A program made the position numbers and the translations under genes. From Paratrimastix pyriformis (taxonomy: Eukaryota; Preaxostyla; Paratrimastigidae): a stretch of 64,000 nucleotides of DNA. This document shows, one piece after another, positions 1 through 10,400 of this stretch. Location of the stretch: positions 67,501 through 131,500 of the forward strand of contig JAPMOS010000050.1 of NCBI GenBank assembly GCA_027972325.1, read 5' to 3'. Each line of letters opens with the position of its first letter. The first letter of the stretch is position 1. The notes below the pieces were generated by a model. The model did not search any database, was not told where the DNA came from, and saw only the letters and a program-made list of their open reading frames with translations.

Positions 1-91
1 CCACCACCCACCACCCACCACCCACCACCCACCACCACCACCCACCACCACCACCACCACCACCACCACCACCACCACCACCACCACCACC

Positions 92-122
<31 letters not shown>

Positions 123-130
123 CTTCGACC
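1..130. repeat. (CCA)n / (ACA)n microsatellite
   Basis: Almost pure trinucleotide repeat, CCA turning into ACA. It lies just downstream (minus sense) of the exon at 237-568, so it is probably intronic. Confidence 0.9.
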
Positions 131-236
131 TCTCCGTCATCATTTTCCCGGGACTCCGTTCCCTCTGATTGATAGACCACACCACACCACACAGCCCCAC
201 CCCACCCCATCGCCCACCCACTCCGATTGGACGGAC

Positions 237-568
237 ATGATCAGGGCGCCCCGACCGCCGTTCCACCCGTTCGACTGGACGATGGGCGGGTGCAGGGCGG
301 TGGCCTTGTACAGCAGGGCGCTCATGAACTGGGCCGACCCACCGCCGTCCAGCCCCTTCAGGTGGCCCACCAGGCTGAAGTTCTTGCTGGTGTCGTAGAA
401 CATGACGTGGCCGAGGCCGCTGTTGTCGATGACGTAGAGGACCGTGTCGGTCAGCCAGCCCGTGGCGCTGGTGGAGCTCATGTCTGCGGGGGCGGGGAAC
501 AGAAACCGGCCCAGCAGCGGGGTCGCCGCCTCGTTAGACCCGAGGGCCAGCAGGCGCTCCGGCAGCAG
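237..568 (-). CDS. Exon of surface-protein gene, copy 1 (gene runs off the left edge)
   Basis: The exon opens after CCCCAG at 569-572 and closes at a GTCCGT donor at 236. It reads LLPERLLALGSNEAATPLLG, then TDTVLYVIDNSGLGHVMFYD, SLVGHLKGLDGGGSAQFM and IVQSNGWNGGRGALIM. The SLVG core and Gly-rich end recall the repeat units encoded at 15-36 kb. The duplicate lies at 36645-36985. The following exon would be beyond the left edge. Function is unknown; a cell-surface protein is an inference from the related exons. Confidence 0.6.
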
Positions 569-611
569 CTGGGGATGCATGCGAGTGAGGCGCAACCAGA
601 AAATGCTGAGT

Positions 612-682
612 CAATAGGGTGGGGGGTGGGGGGTGGGGGTGGGGGTGGGGGTGGGGGTGGGGGTGGGGGTGGGGGGGGGCGG
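612..682. repeat. (GGGGGT)n run
   Basis: G-rich microsatellite, C-rich on the coding strand, lying a few dozen bases upstream of the acceptor of the 237-568 exon, where it can act as a pyrimidine tract. The copy at 37030-37070 has a different length. Confidence 0.85.
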
Positions 683-699
683 TGGATTGAGCAGAGTAT

Positions 700-900
700 G
701 GCGGGACCTGGGCGGTAGCAGCCGTGGCGGGGCGGCGGTTGAACTGATCCGGGTCGCAGGCGCCGGGGGCCGGTCGATAGCGGAGAGTCCCCCGGAAATG
801 CACGCTGCCTGCGGCGGATGGGGCCCCCAGATGCATAGTCACTGGGGTGGGCAGGCAGTACTCCTCCCCTTCGGTCAGCTCGTGCCCATGAGCAACACTG
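700..900 (-). CDS. Possible exon, copy 1
   Basis: Minus-strand reading contains GHELTEGEEYCLPTPVTMHL and SVHFRGTLRYRPAPGACDPD, uninterrupted in both this copy and the copy at 37110-37290. Mixed composition and conservation argue for coding, but no GTCNG donor closes it. The product is not recognised. Confidence 0.35.
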
Positions 901-1561
901 CGATGATGATAGAGGACCAAAATTGGAATCGGAAAAATGTGAAACACAGACATCCCCATGGGACCATCGCATTGAATGTCGTTTATGGACACCAGAATGT
1001 TTGGTGTTGCCGTGGCAGCAAGGGTGAAGCGAGGGTGGCAGCCGGACGTAATGATCTCATCCTATTCGGAGAAAGAACCGGATCTGTCAATCTCTTCCAT
1101 CCATCTTGCAGACCAAGGCAACAGTACCCGTGTCTTCTTTGAAAACACGTCCGCAGGCATGTGCTTGATCGGGGGACCCAGCTGCGCAAAGAGATTTTTC
1201 GTATTTCGCACGAAAATGTGTCAGACCAACAAAACAAGAGATACAGCAGCAAAGCAGCAGCAAGATCCGCGGGGAGAGGCAGAGTTTCATCTCGAAAAGA
1301 GCGGAACACGAGACTCTGCCTGCCGGAGAGAACCGCTCCCACCGGGGACAATAGACTAAATTCAGGCCGGCGAAGCCGAGAAAATTGGGGGAAAAACGTG
1401 TTGGCCCGGGGACAATGGGGCAATTGCCGGAGAAGAACGATGAAAGGGGTGAGGGAAGGGAAGAAAGAAAGAAAGAAAGAGGGGGAAGAGGAGAACGATA
1501 CAAAAGGAAAAGAAGAGGATTCATTTCGAGAAAAGGGACAAAAAGAAAGGTTCTACCCCAC

Positions 1562-2053
1562 TCACCGTTTTAGCCCATCTTGGCGTTGGGGTCGCTCTCC
1601 ATCTTGTGCTGGTCGAGAGCCACGTTGAAGCATGCCAGGCCCGTGCTCTTGTGGTGGGCGGTGGCGTCCTGGGCCCAGGTCTCCTCGAGCGCCGCACCCA
1701 GCGGGCCAGCGTGGCGGCAATGCGAGCCAGCCAGAAGGAGCGGTTGAAGGTCCGCTCGGCCTTGCGGTGCGCCTCGCCCACCAGGTGGAAGAACTTCTCG
1801 GCCTTGGGGCCAAGCTGAGCGACCACCGTGATGCCGAAGGGCCAGAGGTTGCCCGGGTTCTTCGCGCACCATTCCTTGTACTCGGTCTCCTTCTGTGCCT
1901 CGGCCTGGCTCGGCACGTCCCCTCGGGCGGCGGCGGCGGAGTGGGAGCTCGGCCACTACCAGGTCGAGGTAGTGCACCCCTCCGGAGACGAAGGTGAAGG
2001 AGATGTCGGGGCGGCGCACCTTCGCCTTGGGGCACGCGCGGGACGGGTCCCAC
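1562..2053 (-). pseudogene. LINE C-terminal fragment (restriction-like endonuclease type)
   Basis: Two overlapping minus frames carry RRPDISFTFVSGGVHYLDLV and then EYKEWCAKNPGNLWPFGITV, QLGPKAEKFFHLVGEA and FNRSFWLARIAATLARW. The PD...D spacing and the end matching FGQLGPQATAFVDLIKAQ / HFSRHWWLAR of the 24-26 kb copies place it in the endonuclease tail of an R2/NeSL-like LINE. A frameshift near 1915 separates the halves. The 1381-1515 stretch downstream is probably its 3' UTR, because an inverted copy lies at 3205-3320. Confidence 0.6.
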
Positions 2054-2092
2054 GCGCCGCGGCGAAAATCGTTCCCCCGCTTTTTTCCTCCA

Positions 2093-2220
2093 CGGCTAGT
2101 CGGGCGAATCTCGGCTAGTCTCGGCTAGTCTCGGCTAGTCCCGGCTAGTCTCGGCGAATTTCGGCTAGTCGGGCGAATTTCGGCTAGTCTCGGCTAGTCC
2201 CGGCTAGTCCCGGCGAAATT
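2093..2220. repeat. 10-bp minisatellite, CGGCTAGTCT type
   Basis: About a dozen tandem or near-tandem copies of (C/T)CGGCTAGTC in the left arm of the 1352-3129 element, opposite in orientation to the array at 2855-3090. Confidence 0.85.
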
Positions 2221-2854
2221 TCGCCGGTCACATTCCGGCCGACAGTGTTCTTGTTATTGGATCTCGTAGTATTTCAATACTCCGCCCTGAGCAAGCGAAG
2301 CGCATTTTCACGCGATGCCGACCAATATATATATCATCACAGCTCACATCCTCTTAAGCACAGCATGTCTCTCATCGAATGGTGAATGAAGTGGCTGGGT
2401 TCTGATCGCTAAACAGCTGTGGAGACGCGACCGGTGGGAAAAGTCACACAGAATAAGATGGAATCGGATGAAATCGGTCGTGTGGGGAGAAGAAATCAAG
2501 ATTTCCACCGAAGTGCTGCTTCTGTCAAAAAAGGTGGGAATGGAAGGGGTCGACCACACTTTCTTAATTTACAGCAGCAGGTTTCCCCTTTCAACCATTT
2601 CCATCTTTTCTCCATGGTTCCTGTCCAACAAGATTATCGGAATCGGCCAGCCACCCGTCATCGTTCCTCATTCTACGAATACCGCCATTGAGAACGGTGT
2701 CGGTATCCGTGTTTTTCGTTTGCCAAGTTCTTTCCATCACTCGGAATTCATCCGTCGAAATTTCGCCGGTCCGGCGACTTTTGGAGTGGGGGTTCGACCA
2801 TAGTTTGTTTTTTGCCGGGGGTTCACAAATTCGACGGGGGGAAAAAAATCGCCG
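2221..2854. other. Interior of the 1352-3129 element, no gene seen
   Basis: AT-richer unique sequence with only short frames on both strands. No motif or repeat recognised. Confidence 0.5.
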
Positions 2855-3090
2855 CGACTAGCCGCGACTAGCCGCGACTAGCTGGGACTAGCTGGGACTA
2901 GCCGGGGACTAGCCGGGGACTAGCCGGGGACTAGCCGGGGACTAGCCGGGGACTAGCCGGGGACTAGCCGGGGACTAGCCGGGGACTAGCCGGGGACTAG
3001 CCGGGACTAGCCGGGGACGAGCCGGGCACGTTTTTCCCCCCACTAGCCGGGGACTAGCTGGGACTAGCCGGTCGAAAAAGGAAGTTCGCC
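2855..3090. repeat. 10-11-bp minisatellite, GACTAGCCGGG type
   Basis: About 20 units of GACTAGCCGGG and variants, the inverted counterpart of the array at 2093-2220. Confidence 0.9.
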
Positions 3091-3194
3091 GACTAGCCTC
3101 GGCGAAGCCGCCGGCCTGAATTTAGTCTAATGGGCAGCAAGAAATGGGCCGGAAATATTTGAGTCTCGTGTTAAAATGCAGCCTCGTGTGAGGC

Positions 3195-6135
3195 TATTGG
3201 ATTTTCCTTTTGTATCGTCTCCTCTTCCCTCTCTTTCTTTCTTCCCTCCCCCCTTTCATCGTTCTTCTCCGGCAATTGCCCCATTGTCCCCGGGCCAACA
3301 CGTTTTTCCCCCATTTTCGGCAGCAACCTCCCACCCCTATTTTTCAGTTTGTTGCCGGCAGAGACCAAGGAGACAAGCAATAATGCCGGTTTTACCGAGA
3401 AATGAAGTATGCAGAGGGTCCAAGCATTAGTGAAAGAGCCGACCCTCAACTCTGGGTGAGTCAGTGGAGATAGAAAATGCACATTTTGCCAATGGTGGTT
3501 GGAGTTGCTGGCTCAAAAGTACCGGGGGGTTATCGGAGTGCGTCTCAGCGAACAGAAACGCGTGACACTGGGTCAAAAGCAGGGCCAGGCTTGTCCTGAG
3601 GTCAAAAATGGTGATTATTTTGAGGGTGGATTTTCCTTGTTTCCGACGGAGCGCAGTGGGGGTTGTGTCTTTTCTGCGAGTGTCACGCGATCTTGGGAGA
3701 GAACTCGCTGGAGAATGTCAAGGCACGAAGAACCAGGCTGGAATCATGCCATCGGTTGGCAAAATGGGCCTGGAAGTTGGGCAATCATTTAGAGCCTCTG
3801 TTACCTTTGGGATTCACGCGCGAGAAACGAGAAGTCCGGCAAGGGCGGGCATCACGTCGAGAAATCGTTTGCGCATCATTCTTGTCGAAAGATTGTTACA
3901 ATCAAACCCTTTGTTCGGGACGAGCGAGAGACGGGTTCCTTGAACAGCTTTCGTGCAATTTTTTTCTTTTATTGTGCCGACGGAGGTGCTGATATTCCGA
4001 TGTTTTAAACGGAAGCTGTAAGACTCCTGCGACATATTTCGGTGCGGCAGCTCTATCGCCTTTTCAGATGACCACCTCCTCGAAATCATTGGACTGTGGG
4101 TCGAAGACAAGACCGATAAGCTATAGAAATGCAAAACGATCACAGTGAATGAACTGGCTGGTGAAAAGTCAGCCCCCATGTTGAAGGTTGCAGAGCGCAT
4201 GCCGACATCTTGTGGTGGCCCAACGTTCGGTCTGCAGCCAGTCTGGATGTGGAGACACCTCTCAACGTATAAAGGAAAGGGTGTCTTGAAAATTTCGTGC
4301 TTCCCGGACGAGTTTCTGACGCGAACCAGTTCGACGATATCGCCGGCATCGCATGTCAACGGTCCTCTTCAGCAGAGCCTTGAAATTTTCGTCACTGAAG
4401 CCACGTGCTGTTGGCTTTCCAACAAAAAAAAAATGGACCTCCGATCATGTCCAAAAGGAGAAAAAAAACGGCCTTTTTCCAGACCCGCCGAAAATCCAAA
4501 GGCTAGAGAGAGAGAGATAGCGTGTTCAACCTCAACGGCACGCAGACTAAGTTGAAATTCAAACTCGAATTATTACATTCAAGTCTGTCACTCTCCTGAG
4601 TCCTCGCATGCCACACGCGTCCACTAAGCGTGCGAATCGCAGATCCGCATTGACTCCCTCGAATTCTGTGGGAGCGCTCGGTGGAGATAGTCAATGGTCA
4701 CTGACTTCCTGGTTCTTCGTCGTGCTCTTTGCGGGTCTCGTTTGTTCTCGCCTCCGTCACTCCTGATCGACGGCAATAGGACTTCGTTGCTCCGATCGCT
4801 TCGACCGGGCAAGATGGAGCTGGTGATGGTGTCGTCGGGGTGGTGCGTCGTGTGCGCGATCCGTCCGCCGCTCTCTAGGCGGCGCGACCTGGGGGGGCGC
4901 GGCTCCCCGCTCTCGCCGGTCTGCCGTCGGTCTTCCGCCTGCCGCCGCTCATGGTTGCCGCGCACCTCATGCCGAACAGGGCGAGCATGCTCTCCACCAG
5001 CTGCGTCCCGATGCGCCGGCAGAGGCTTTGCACATCCAGCTTGGCCTTGCCCCTCGACTCCAGGCGCTTTTTCCTGGCCTCCGCATTCTCCGGCGGCCGT
5101 GGCTCTCTGCCCTTCCTCTGCGGCGCTCCCAGCGGGCTCAGTGACAGCTCGAGGAGCTCCTGGTACGTCAGGCGCGGCACAATGCCTGTGCTCCCGAAGA
5201 GGAGGATGCGGTACCGGCACGCTCGCCCGCTCCTGGCGATGGCCTCACAGAGGGGCCCGTACTTCGCGCTTTTGGCCTGGAACGCCTCCTCAAAGTTCGA
5301 GGTACCTGGATCTCCAGGACCTCCATCCCGCCGTCCGGCCGTTCCAGGACGATGTCCGGGTGCTGGTCCCTGGCCTCCGGCACCGCGGCGAGGACCTCTT
5401 CCGGGAAGGCTGCCTGCTTGTTGGTTCTGGCCACCCCGTGGTATCCGAACTTGTGCGGGACCCTCTGGGCCAGGAATCTGAAGACCCGGTCCGTGATGGC
5501 GTCACTCCTCTTGACGTAGTAGTCTCCGAACTTCCTGCCGCATCCTCCCAGCAGGTGGCTCTGCGTCTCGGGGGCCCTGCATCCAAAGGGGCACCAGCAG
5601 TCCCTCCGCCGCCGAACCGGGCCGACACGGCCTTCACGCCCGGGAAGGCGTGGAAAAACCCGAAGCAGATGTTCCGGAGCTGCTGGACCGGGCGCGTGAT
5701 CTTGCCAGCCCAGCCCGACGAGAGCTTCCCCTCCAGGGGGTCCAGGGTGTGCCACCACCCCGTGGGCGCCTTCAGCCATTCCTCCGTGATGTCCTCCTCG
5801 TTCCACCATTCGGCGGTCCGCTTGGCCGCCGCCTCGCTCAGCAGCCTGTAGCAGAATGGCAGGTCCCCTGCGGGCGGCCCGCTCGCCCTCGGTCCCACCG
5901 GGGTCTCCGCCTCGACGGTGATCATCTGGAGCGCGACCTGCAGGCCCGTGGTGGGTGTCCGGTCCAAGAAGCCGAGCGGCATGGGCGGCTTCCCCCTCGC
6001 CGCCTCCGCCGCTGCTCTGGCCTGTCGATCGACCCACTGGTTCGCCGGCAACCGGGGCGCCGGGAGCGCCACCTCGTCGAGGTGGGCCGGGCAGTAGCGC
6101 AGCACCAGCCGGGGATACTTCAGCAGCTCTCGCCT
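3195..6135. mobile_element. 2.9-kb insertion absent from the paralogous segment
   Basis: The paralogue at 37770 reads GTGTGAGGCTAACTAAGGAG. Here GTGTGAGGCTA ends at 3194 and CTAACTAAGGAG resumes at 6136, giving a CTA target duplication. The block begins with a plus-oriented copy (3205-3320) of the LINE 3' UTR seen inverted at 1381-1515, and ends with the minus-oriented LINE fragment 4875-6137. It is therefore composite or rearranged. Confidence 0.6.
3330..4620. other. No recognisable gene
   Basis: Balanced base composition, short frames only, no repeat family recognised except a short GA run at 4504-4518. It lies inside the 3195-6135 insertion. Confidence 0.5.
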
Positions 6136-6137
6136 GA
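4875..6137 (-). pseudogene. LINE fragment: RNase H end, Cys/His knuckle, restriction-like endonuclease
   Basis: Minus frames give, in order, an RNase-H-like end (RYCPAHLDEVALPAPRLPAN then QWVDRQARAAAE), a spacer with EWWNEEDITEEWLKAPTGWW, a knuckle (CPFGCRAPETQSHLLGGC), then RSDAITDRVFRFLAQ, QHPDIVLERPDGGMEVLEIQ (PD...E) and a C-terminus with LTYQELLELSLSPLGAPQRK. This order matches the C-terminal half of a LINE. At least two frameshifts separate the parts (near 5660 and 5300). It is 5'-truncated at 6137 and inactive. Confidence 0.65.
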
Positions 6138-6723
6138 TCTCTAACTAAGGAGCCATGAGAAAGAAATCACAAAAGGTTTTATCCACCAATTCCCCCGTCG
6201 GCTTCGGCTCAAACGGCATCACCCCCACCTCCTTCAGCACCGAGCCGGCTGGTGAGCCTCGGCCTCGTGGTTGCGCTTGGTCGGTATGTCACCCCTAGGT
6301 CGCCCCGAAAGCAAGACAGGAAGAAGGTCGTTTCCGTCTTCATCAATGGCCCAAGAGGCCGGAGGGCCGCTGTCCACCATCACCTTGTCATTTGATCCTG
6401 GCCAGCGACTACCCTCTGATGGACTGCCCCCCGCAAAGGCCTGGCCGAGTTACAATCTCGTTTTGCCTGTGCCTGCGGGGAGAGCCAGAATACATCGTTG
6501 GTCGAAGATGGGTTGGGAAATGGGAGGAACAACCCTTGACTTTGCGAGACTGACTGACTGACGGAGTCTGTCTGGACCCCGCACACGCCAACCCCAACCC
6601 CCCAACCCCCCCCCAGGCCAAGAGGAGACCCGCGCTCAGACCCGCGCACTCAGACCCCGATCGACCGGCGGGCAGTGAGCCGCCCCATCACCACACAGAT
6701 GCACACTTGATGCTTCTTTAGAC

Positions 6724-7105
6724 AGAAGGTGGCGCCCGAGGCGCCGTGGGGGGGGGGGGGGGGGGGGGGGGCGAAGGCAAGAGATCACAAAAAAATGCAA
6801 CAACACTCACAAAAGATTGGATCTTGGATCATCCAGATCCGACCAGCAAAACAAAATGCCGACGGCTTCCGCCTCTGTCAACCGAGTACATTCGGTGGAG
6901 GCCGGACTGGGCCACGGAGCCATATAAGGCGGGCCCAGACCGAAAACAAGAAAAAAAAAAAAGCAACAACTCAAAAGAAGAGGTCACACACAGCCTCGAT
7001 TTCGCCGAGCGGGGAAAATGAAAGTTCCGACGGAAAGAAGCGCCCCGACGAAGTTCAGAGGGGTCCGAAAAGACATCGCCATGCGCGAATGGCAGCGACA
7101 CAACA
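6724..7105 (-). other. 3' flank / probable 3' UTR of IPT gene A
   Basis: Sequence after the stop codon of gene A is conserved with 57840-58184 of copy B despite having no open frame, as expected for a 3' UTR. A long G run at 6748-6772 interrupts it here and is absent from B. Confidence 0.45.
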
Positions 7106-7434
7106 TCAGACACGCGCGGCGGCAGGGACACCGTCATTGTCCGTCACGGCCACGGCCAGCGGGGCGGCGACCACAGGGGACGGCGCATAGGCGGCGGTCT
7201 CACTGGGCCCAACCGCAACCGAGGCGTCAGCCGGAGGAGCGGTGAGGACAATGATGGTGGTCGCAGGGGGCGGGGGCGGAGGCGACGTCATCATGGGGTT
7301 CATCTGCACCATCTCAACGTCACCGCCCTTGCTGTCGTTGGGGGTCTCAGCCCCCGGGCCCTGGTGGCCCTGTTGGCCCTGGCCTGCCTCGGCAAGGGAC
7401 CCCGCGGCCGATGGGGGCAGAACGGTGGCCGAAA
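7106..7434 (-). CDS. Gene A last exon: cytoplasmic tail
   Basis: Acceptor GATGCAG at 7435; stop TGA at 7106-7108. It encodes VSATVLPPSAAGSLAEAGQG, a proline run and PSETAAYAPSP, ending NDGVPAAARV. It is rich in Pro, Ala and Thr and has no enzyme motif. The B copy (58185-58525) has the same ends with an expanded Pro run. Confidence 0.85.
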
Positions 7435-10400
7435 CTGCATCGCCGTGGGAGATGGGGGGAACCGATGATGGGATGAGAGCCCGAGACACACCGAGCGAGG
7501 TGGGCGAGGAGTGCCGGGCCGAGTCTGTGTGTTCGGCATGCCAGGCATATGCGTGAGTGCGTGGGTGCATGACCGTGCGAGCAAGGGATGGGCAGCGGCG
7601 GACCGGCCGAGCGGCGGCGGTGACGGCGGGCGAGGAAGACGGCCAGGACGGCCAGCAGGCCCCCGACGAGCATGAGGGCCCCCACCACAAACAGCGCAAT
7701 CGAGCCTCCGCTGACCCCGCCTGCACACAGCGAGGGAGAGCCAAGAGAGGGTGACGATCCCGTTCGTCATCAGCCCCCCCAAGAACAGGACGATCATCAG
7801 CCATCCCGGGTGGCAGACCTGTGAGGTCGTCCCCCTCGGCGGTGGCGGTGGCGGCCACGTAGGTGAAGGCGTCGCCCAGGGTGGCGCTGGTCATGTCGCG
7901 GTTGAGCAGCTGCAAGTCCGTCACCCAGTCGGCCCCGGTGGGCGTGCCCTCGGGGGGCGGCGGCACGTAGGCCCGCACCGTCTCGCCCGTCAGCACCTCC
8001 ACCTCGAGGCACGCCCGGCCGCCCACCAGCACGGTCGCGTTGGCCCGCAGGTGGGTGCCCGTCAGCGTCACCAGGGTGGCCGCCTTGAACGAGCCCCGCC
8101 GCGGGCTCACCCCGCTCAGGGTCGGCGCCTCGGCTGCCCCGGCCGGGCAAGGCGCGAGCGAACAACGGAAGAGGTGCGTTTGAGAAATTTGCTCACCACA
8201 CACGCACTCATCTCCCCTCCCTCCCTCCCTCCCCACGCGCACCGACAGACCCTGGAAGTAGAAGGGCGTGGGCATGACGGCCACCGTCCCGTCGGCATTG
8301 GTCACCACCACATCCGCGGGTCCGATGGCCACCGCCCCGTCATTCCGGCCGGTGGCTGCCGTGGTAGCGGCGGCAGCGGTGGCAGCGGTGGCGGTGGCGG
8401 TGGGGTTGACGGTGCACTGGAGGGAGTTCCCGTCGGCGGCGATGACGATGCCCGTGCAGGGCAGCGAGCCCACCCGGACGGTGCACCCGGGCCGGAAGTC
8501 GGACCCGGTGACGGTGATGGTGGTCGGCCCCGAGGCGGCCGCCAGGGTCGAGGGCGAGACCCCGCCCACGGCAGGGGTGGGGCCCGTGAAGGTGAACGCC
8601 CCCACGGCGGTCGTGGTCAGGCCGTCCGTGTTGCGCACCGTCACGTCGGCCGAGCCCACCGCGCCCCCGGCCGGGACCACGCACCTGATGCGGGTCCCTG
8701 CGCGTCGCACACAGTGCCACCAATGGGAGAGCGGAGAAGGGGGGTGTGGGATGATGGGAAATGGTGGGGAGGCCGCGGGGGGATCTGCATTGCCGACGGA
8801 CCGGCGATGATGGTCGCCCCGGTGCAGGAGCGCCCGCCGATGGTGACGGTGACCCCGGCGCGGATGTTGCTGCAGATGAGGGTCACCGTGAGGGAGCTCG
8901 TGGCGCGGCAGGTGGCCGGGCTGATCGAGAGGAAGACCGGCGGGTAGACGGGCGACCCCACCGCTGCCGAGGACGATCCGGAGAGGGAAGGCGGAAGAGG
9001 ATGAGGATGCAATCGGAAAGCGGAGGAGGCCGTGGATACGATGATGTGTGCGCGGGTGACGGACGGGTGAACTCGAAGGCCTTCGACAGGGTGGCGCTGG
9101 TCAGGTCGGCGTTGGTGACGGTCACGTTGACCTTCGCCTCGGCCCCGGGCGGGCTGCGGTGCGGGTGGCAGAACAGTTGAGCACGTGAGGCAGTGGCACA
9201 CACCACCAGACACCAACCCGTGTGCTGAACCCGAAGTCGACACAACACACATGAACCCGTGCGCGACACGACACACACCAACCCGAACCCGTGCGCGGCA
9301 CCCGAAGTCGAGTCGAGGGGGCCGACCTGGTGCAGGTGATGGTGGTCTGGTTGTGGACCACGAGGCCCGTGCAGGGCAGGCTGCCCAGGAGGACCGTCGC
9401 CCCGGCCCGGAAGCCGGTGCCGCTCAGGGTGAGCCCCGTCGCCCCGCTGGTCGGCCCCGAGACGGGCCACACCTGGCCCAGGGTGGGCACCGCGCCTGCA
9501 CGGGCGGGGACACGAGAGACGGGCGAGGGGCACAAAGAGCAGAGGAAGAGATTGGCCTGGTGCCACCCGGCGTCCACACTGCGAGCAGGCCACGCAGCAC
9601 TCGGGGGGCCCATCGTCTCACCAAATGACCTCATCAGAGAAACAAGCAGTCCCGCTTGGCATCATCAGCAACCCATCAGCATCCCGTCAGCAACCCATCA
9701 ACAACAACATCATCCCATCATCCCATCATCATCATCATCCATGGGTGGGGGCGGACCCTGGTAGGCGTAGGCGGCGGCGCGGGTGGCCGAGGTCATGTCG
9801 CTGTTGGTCAGGGTCACAGCCACCAGGCCAGCCGCCCCGGCGGCCGGGGCGGTGCAGGTCAGGCTGCTGCTGCCGCTCCCCAGGGCGACACCCGTGCAGG
9901 CCGCCCCGCCCAGGGTCACCCGGGCACCCGCCCGCATGCCCGTCCCCACCACAGTCACCAGCTGGCCACCCGCCAGGGGTCCCGTGGCCGGGCTGATCGC
10001 ACTTAGGGCCGGCCACACCCCCTGGAAGGTGTACGCGCCCCCGAGGGTCCCCGAGACCCCATCGGGGTTGGTCACCACCAGATCGGCCGCCCCCGGGGGG
10101 TGGCTGGTTGTGGAGGCCGGCAGGACGCAGGTCAGGCTGGTGGCCGTGCAGGCGGTCACCGTGCAGGCGGCGGCCCCGATGGCGGCCGTGGGGCAGCTGC
10201 CCGATGTCGGCTCCGCCCAGAAGCCCGCACCGGCAATGGTCAGGGTCACCGGGGCCGCCATCACGGCCGGGCCCGCGCTGGGCGTCACCGAGGCGGCAGT
10301 GAAGGTCGGCGCGGCGCCTGTCGGGGAGAGGTGATGAAGGAGCGAGGGAAAGGGCGAATGAGGGAGCCAGAACCCTGAGATGGAAGCTTGCTCTGCTGTG

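Larger units (their letters stand above)
1352..3129. mobile_element. DNA element with terminal inverted repeats (foldback-like)
   Basis: The ends are inverted copies of TAGACTAAATTCAGGCC followed by four more matching bases, at 1352-1372 and 3109-3129. The paralogous segment at 37720 reads straight across the site (GGGACAATGGGCAGC), so the empty site is visible. The target duplication is very short (A or TA; one base is ambiguous). Inside the ends lie two arrays of a 10-bp unit in opposite orientation (2093-2220 and 2855-3090). No transposase is seen; the only coding remnant is a LINE tail at 1562-2053. It is non-autonomous and the family is unknown. Confidence 0.75.
227..6320. other. Segmental duplication 1, left copy
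   Basis: The sequence at 227-1350, 3131-3194 and 6136-6320 matches 36640-37975 almost base for base and in the same order. The right copy lacks the blocks 1352-3129 and 3195-6135, so those two blocks are insertions and the right copy shows both empty sites. Confidence 0.85.

Noticed and set aside
7751-8947. 398-codon plus-strand frame
   Set aside because: Antisense shadow of the IPT exons, Gly/Arg/His-rich, no motif.
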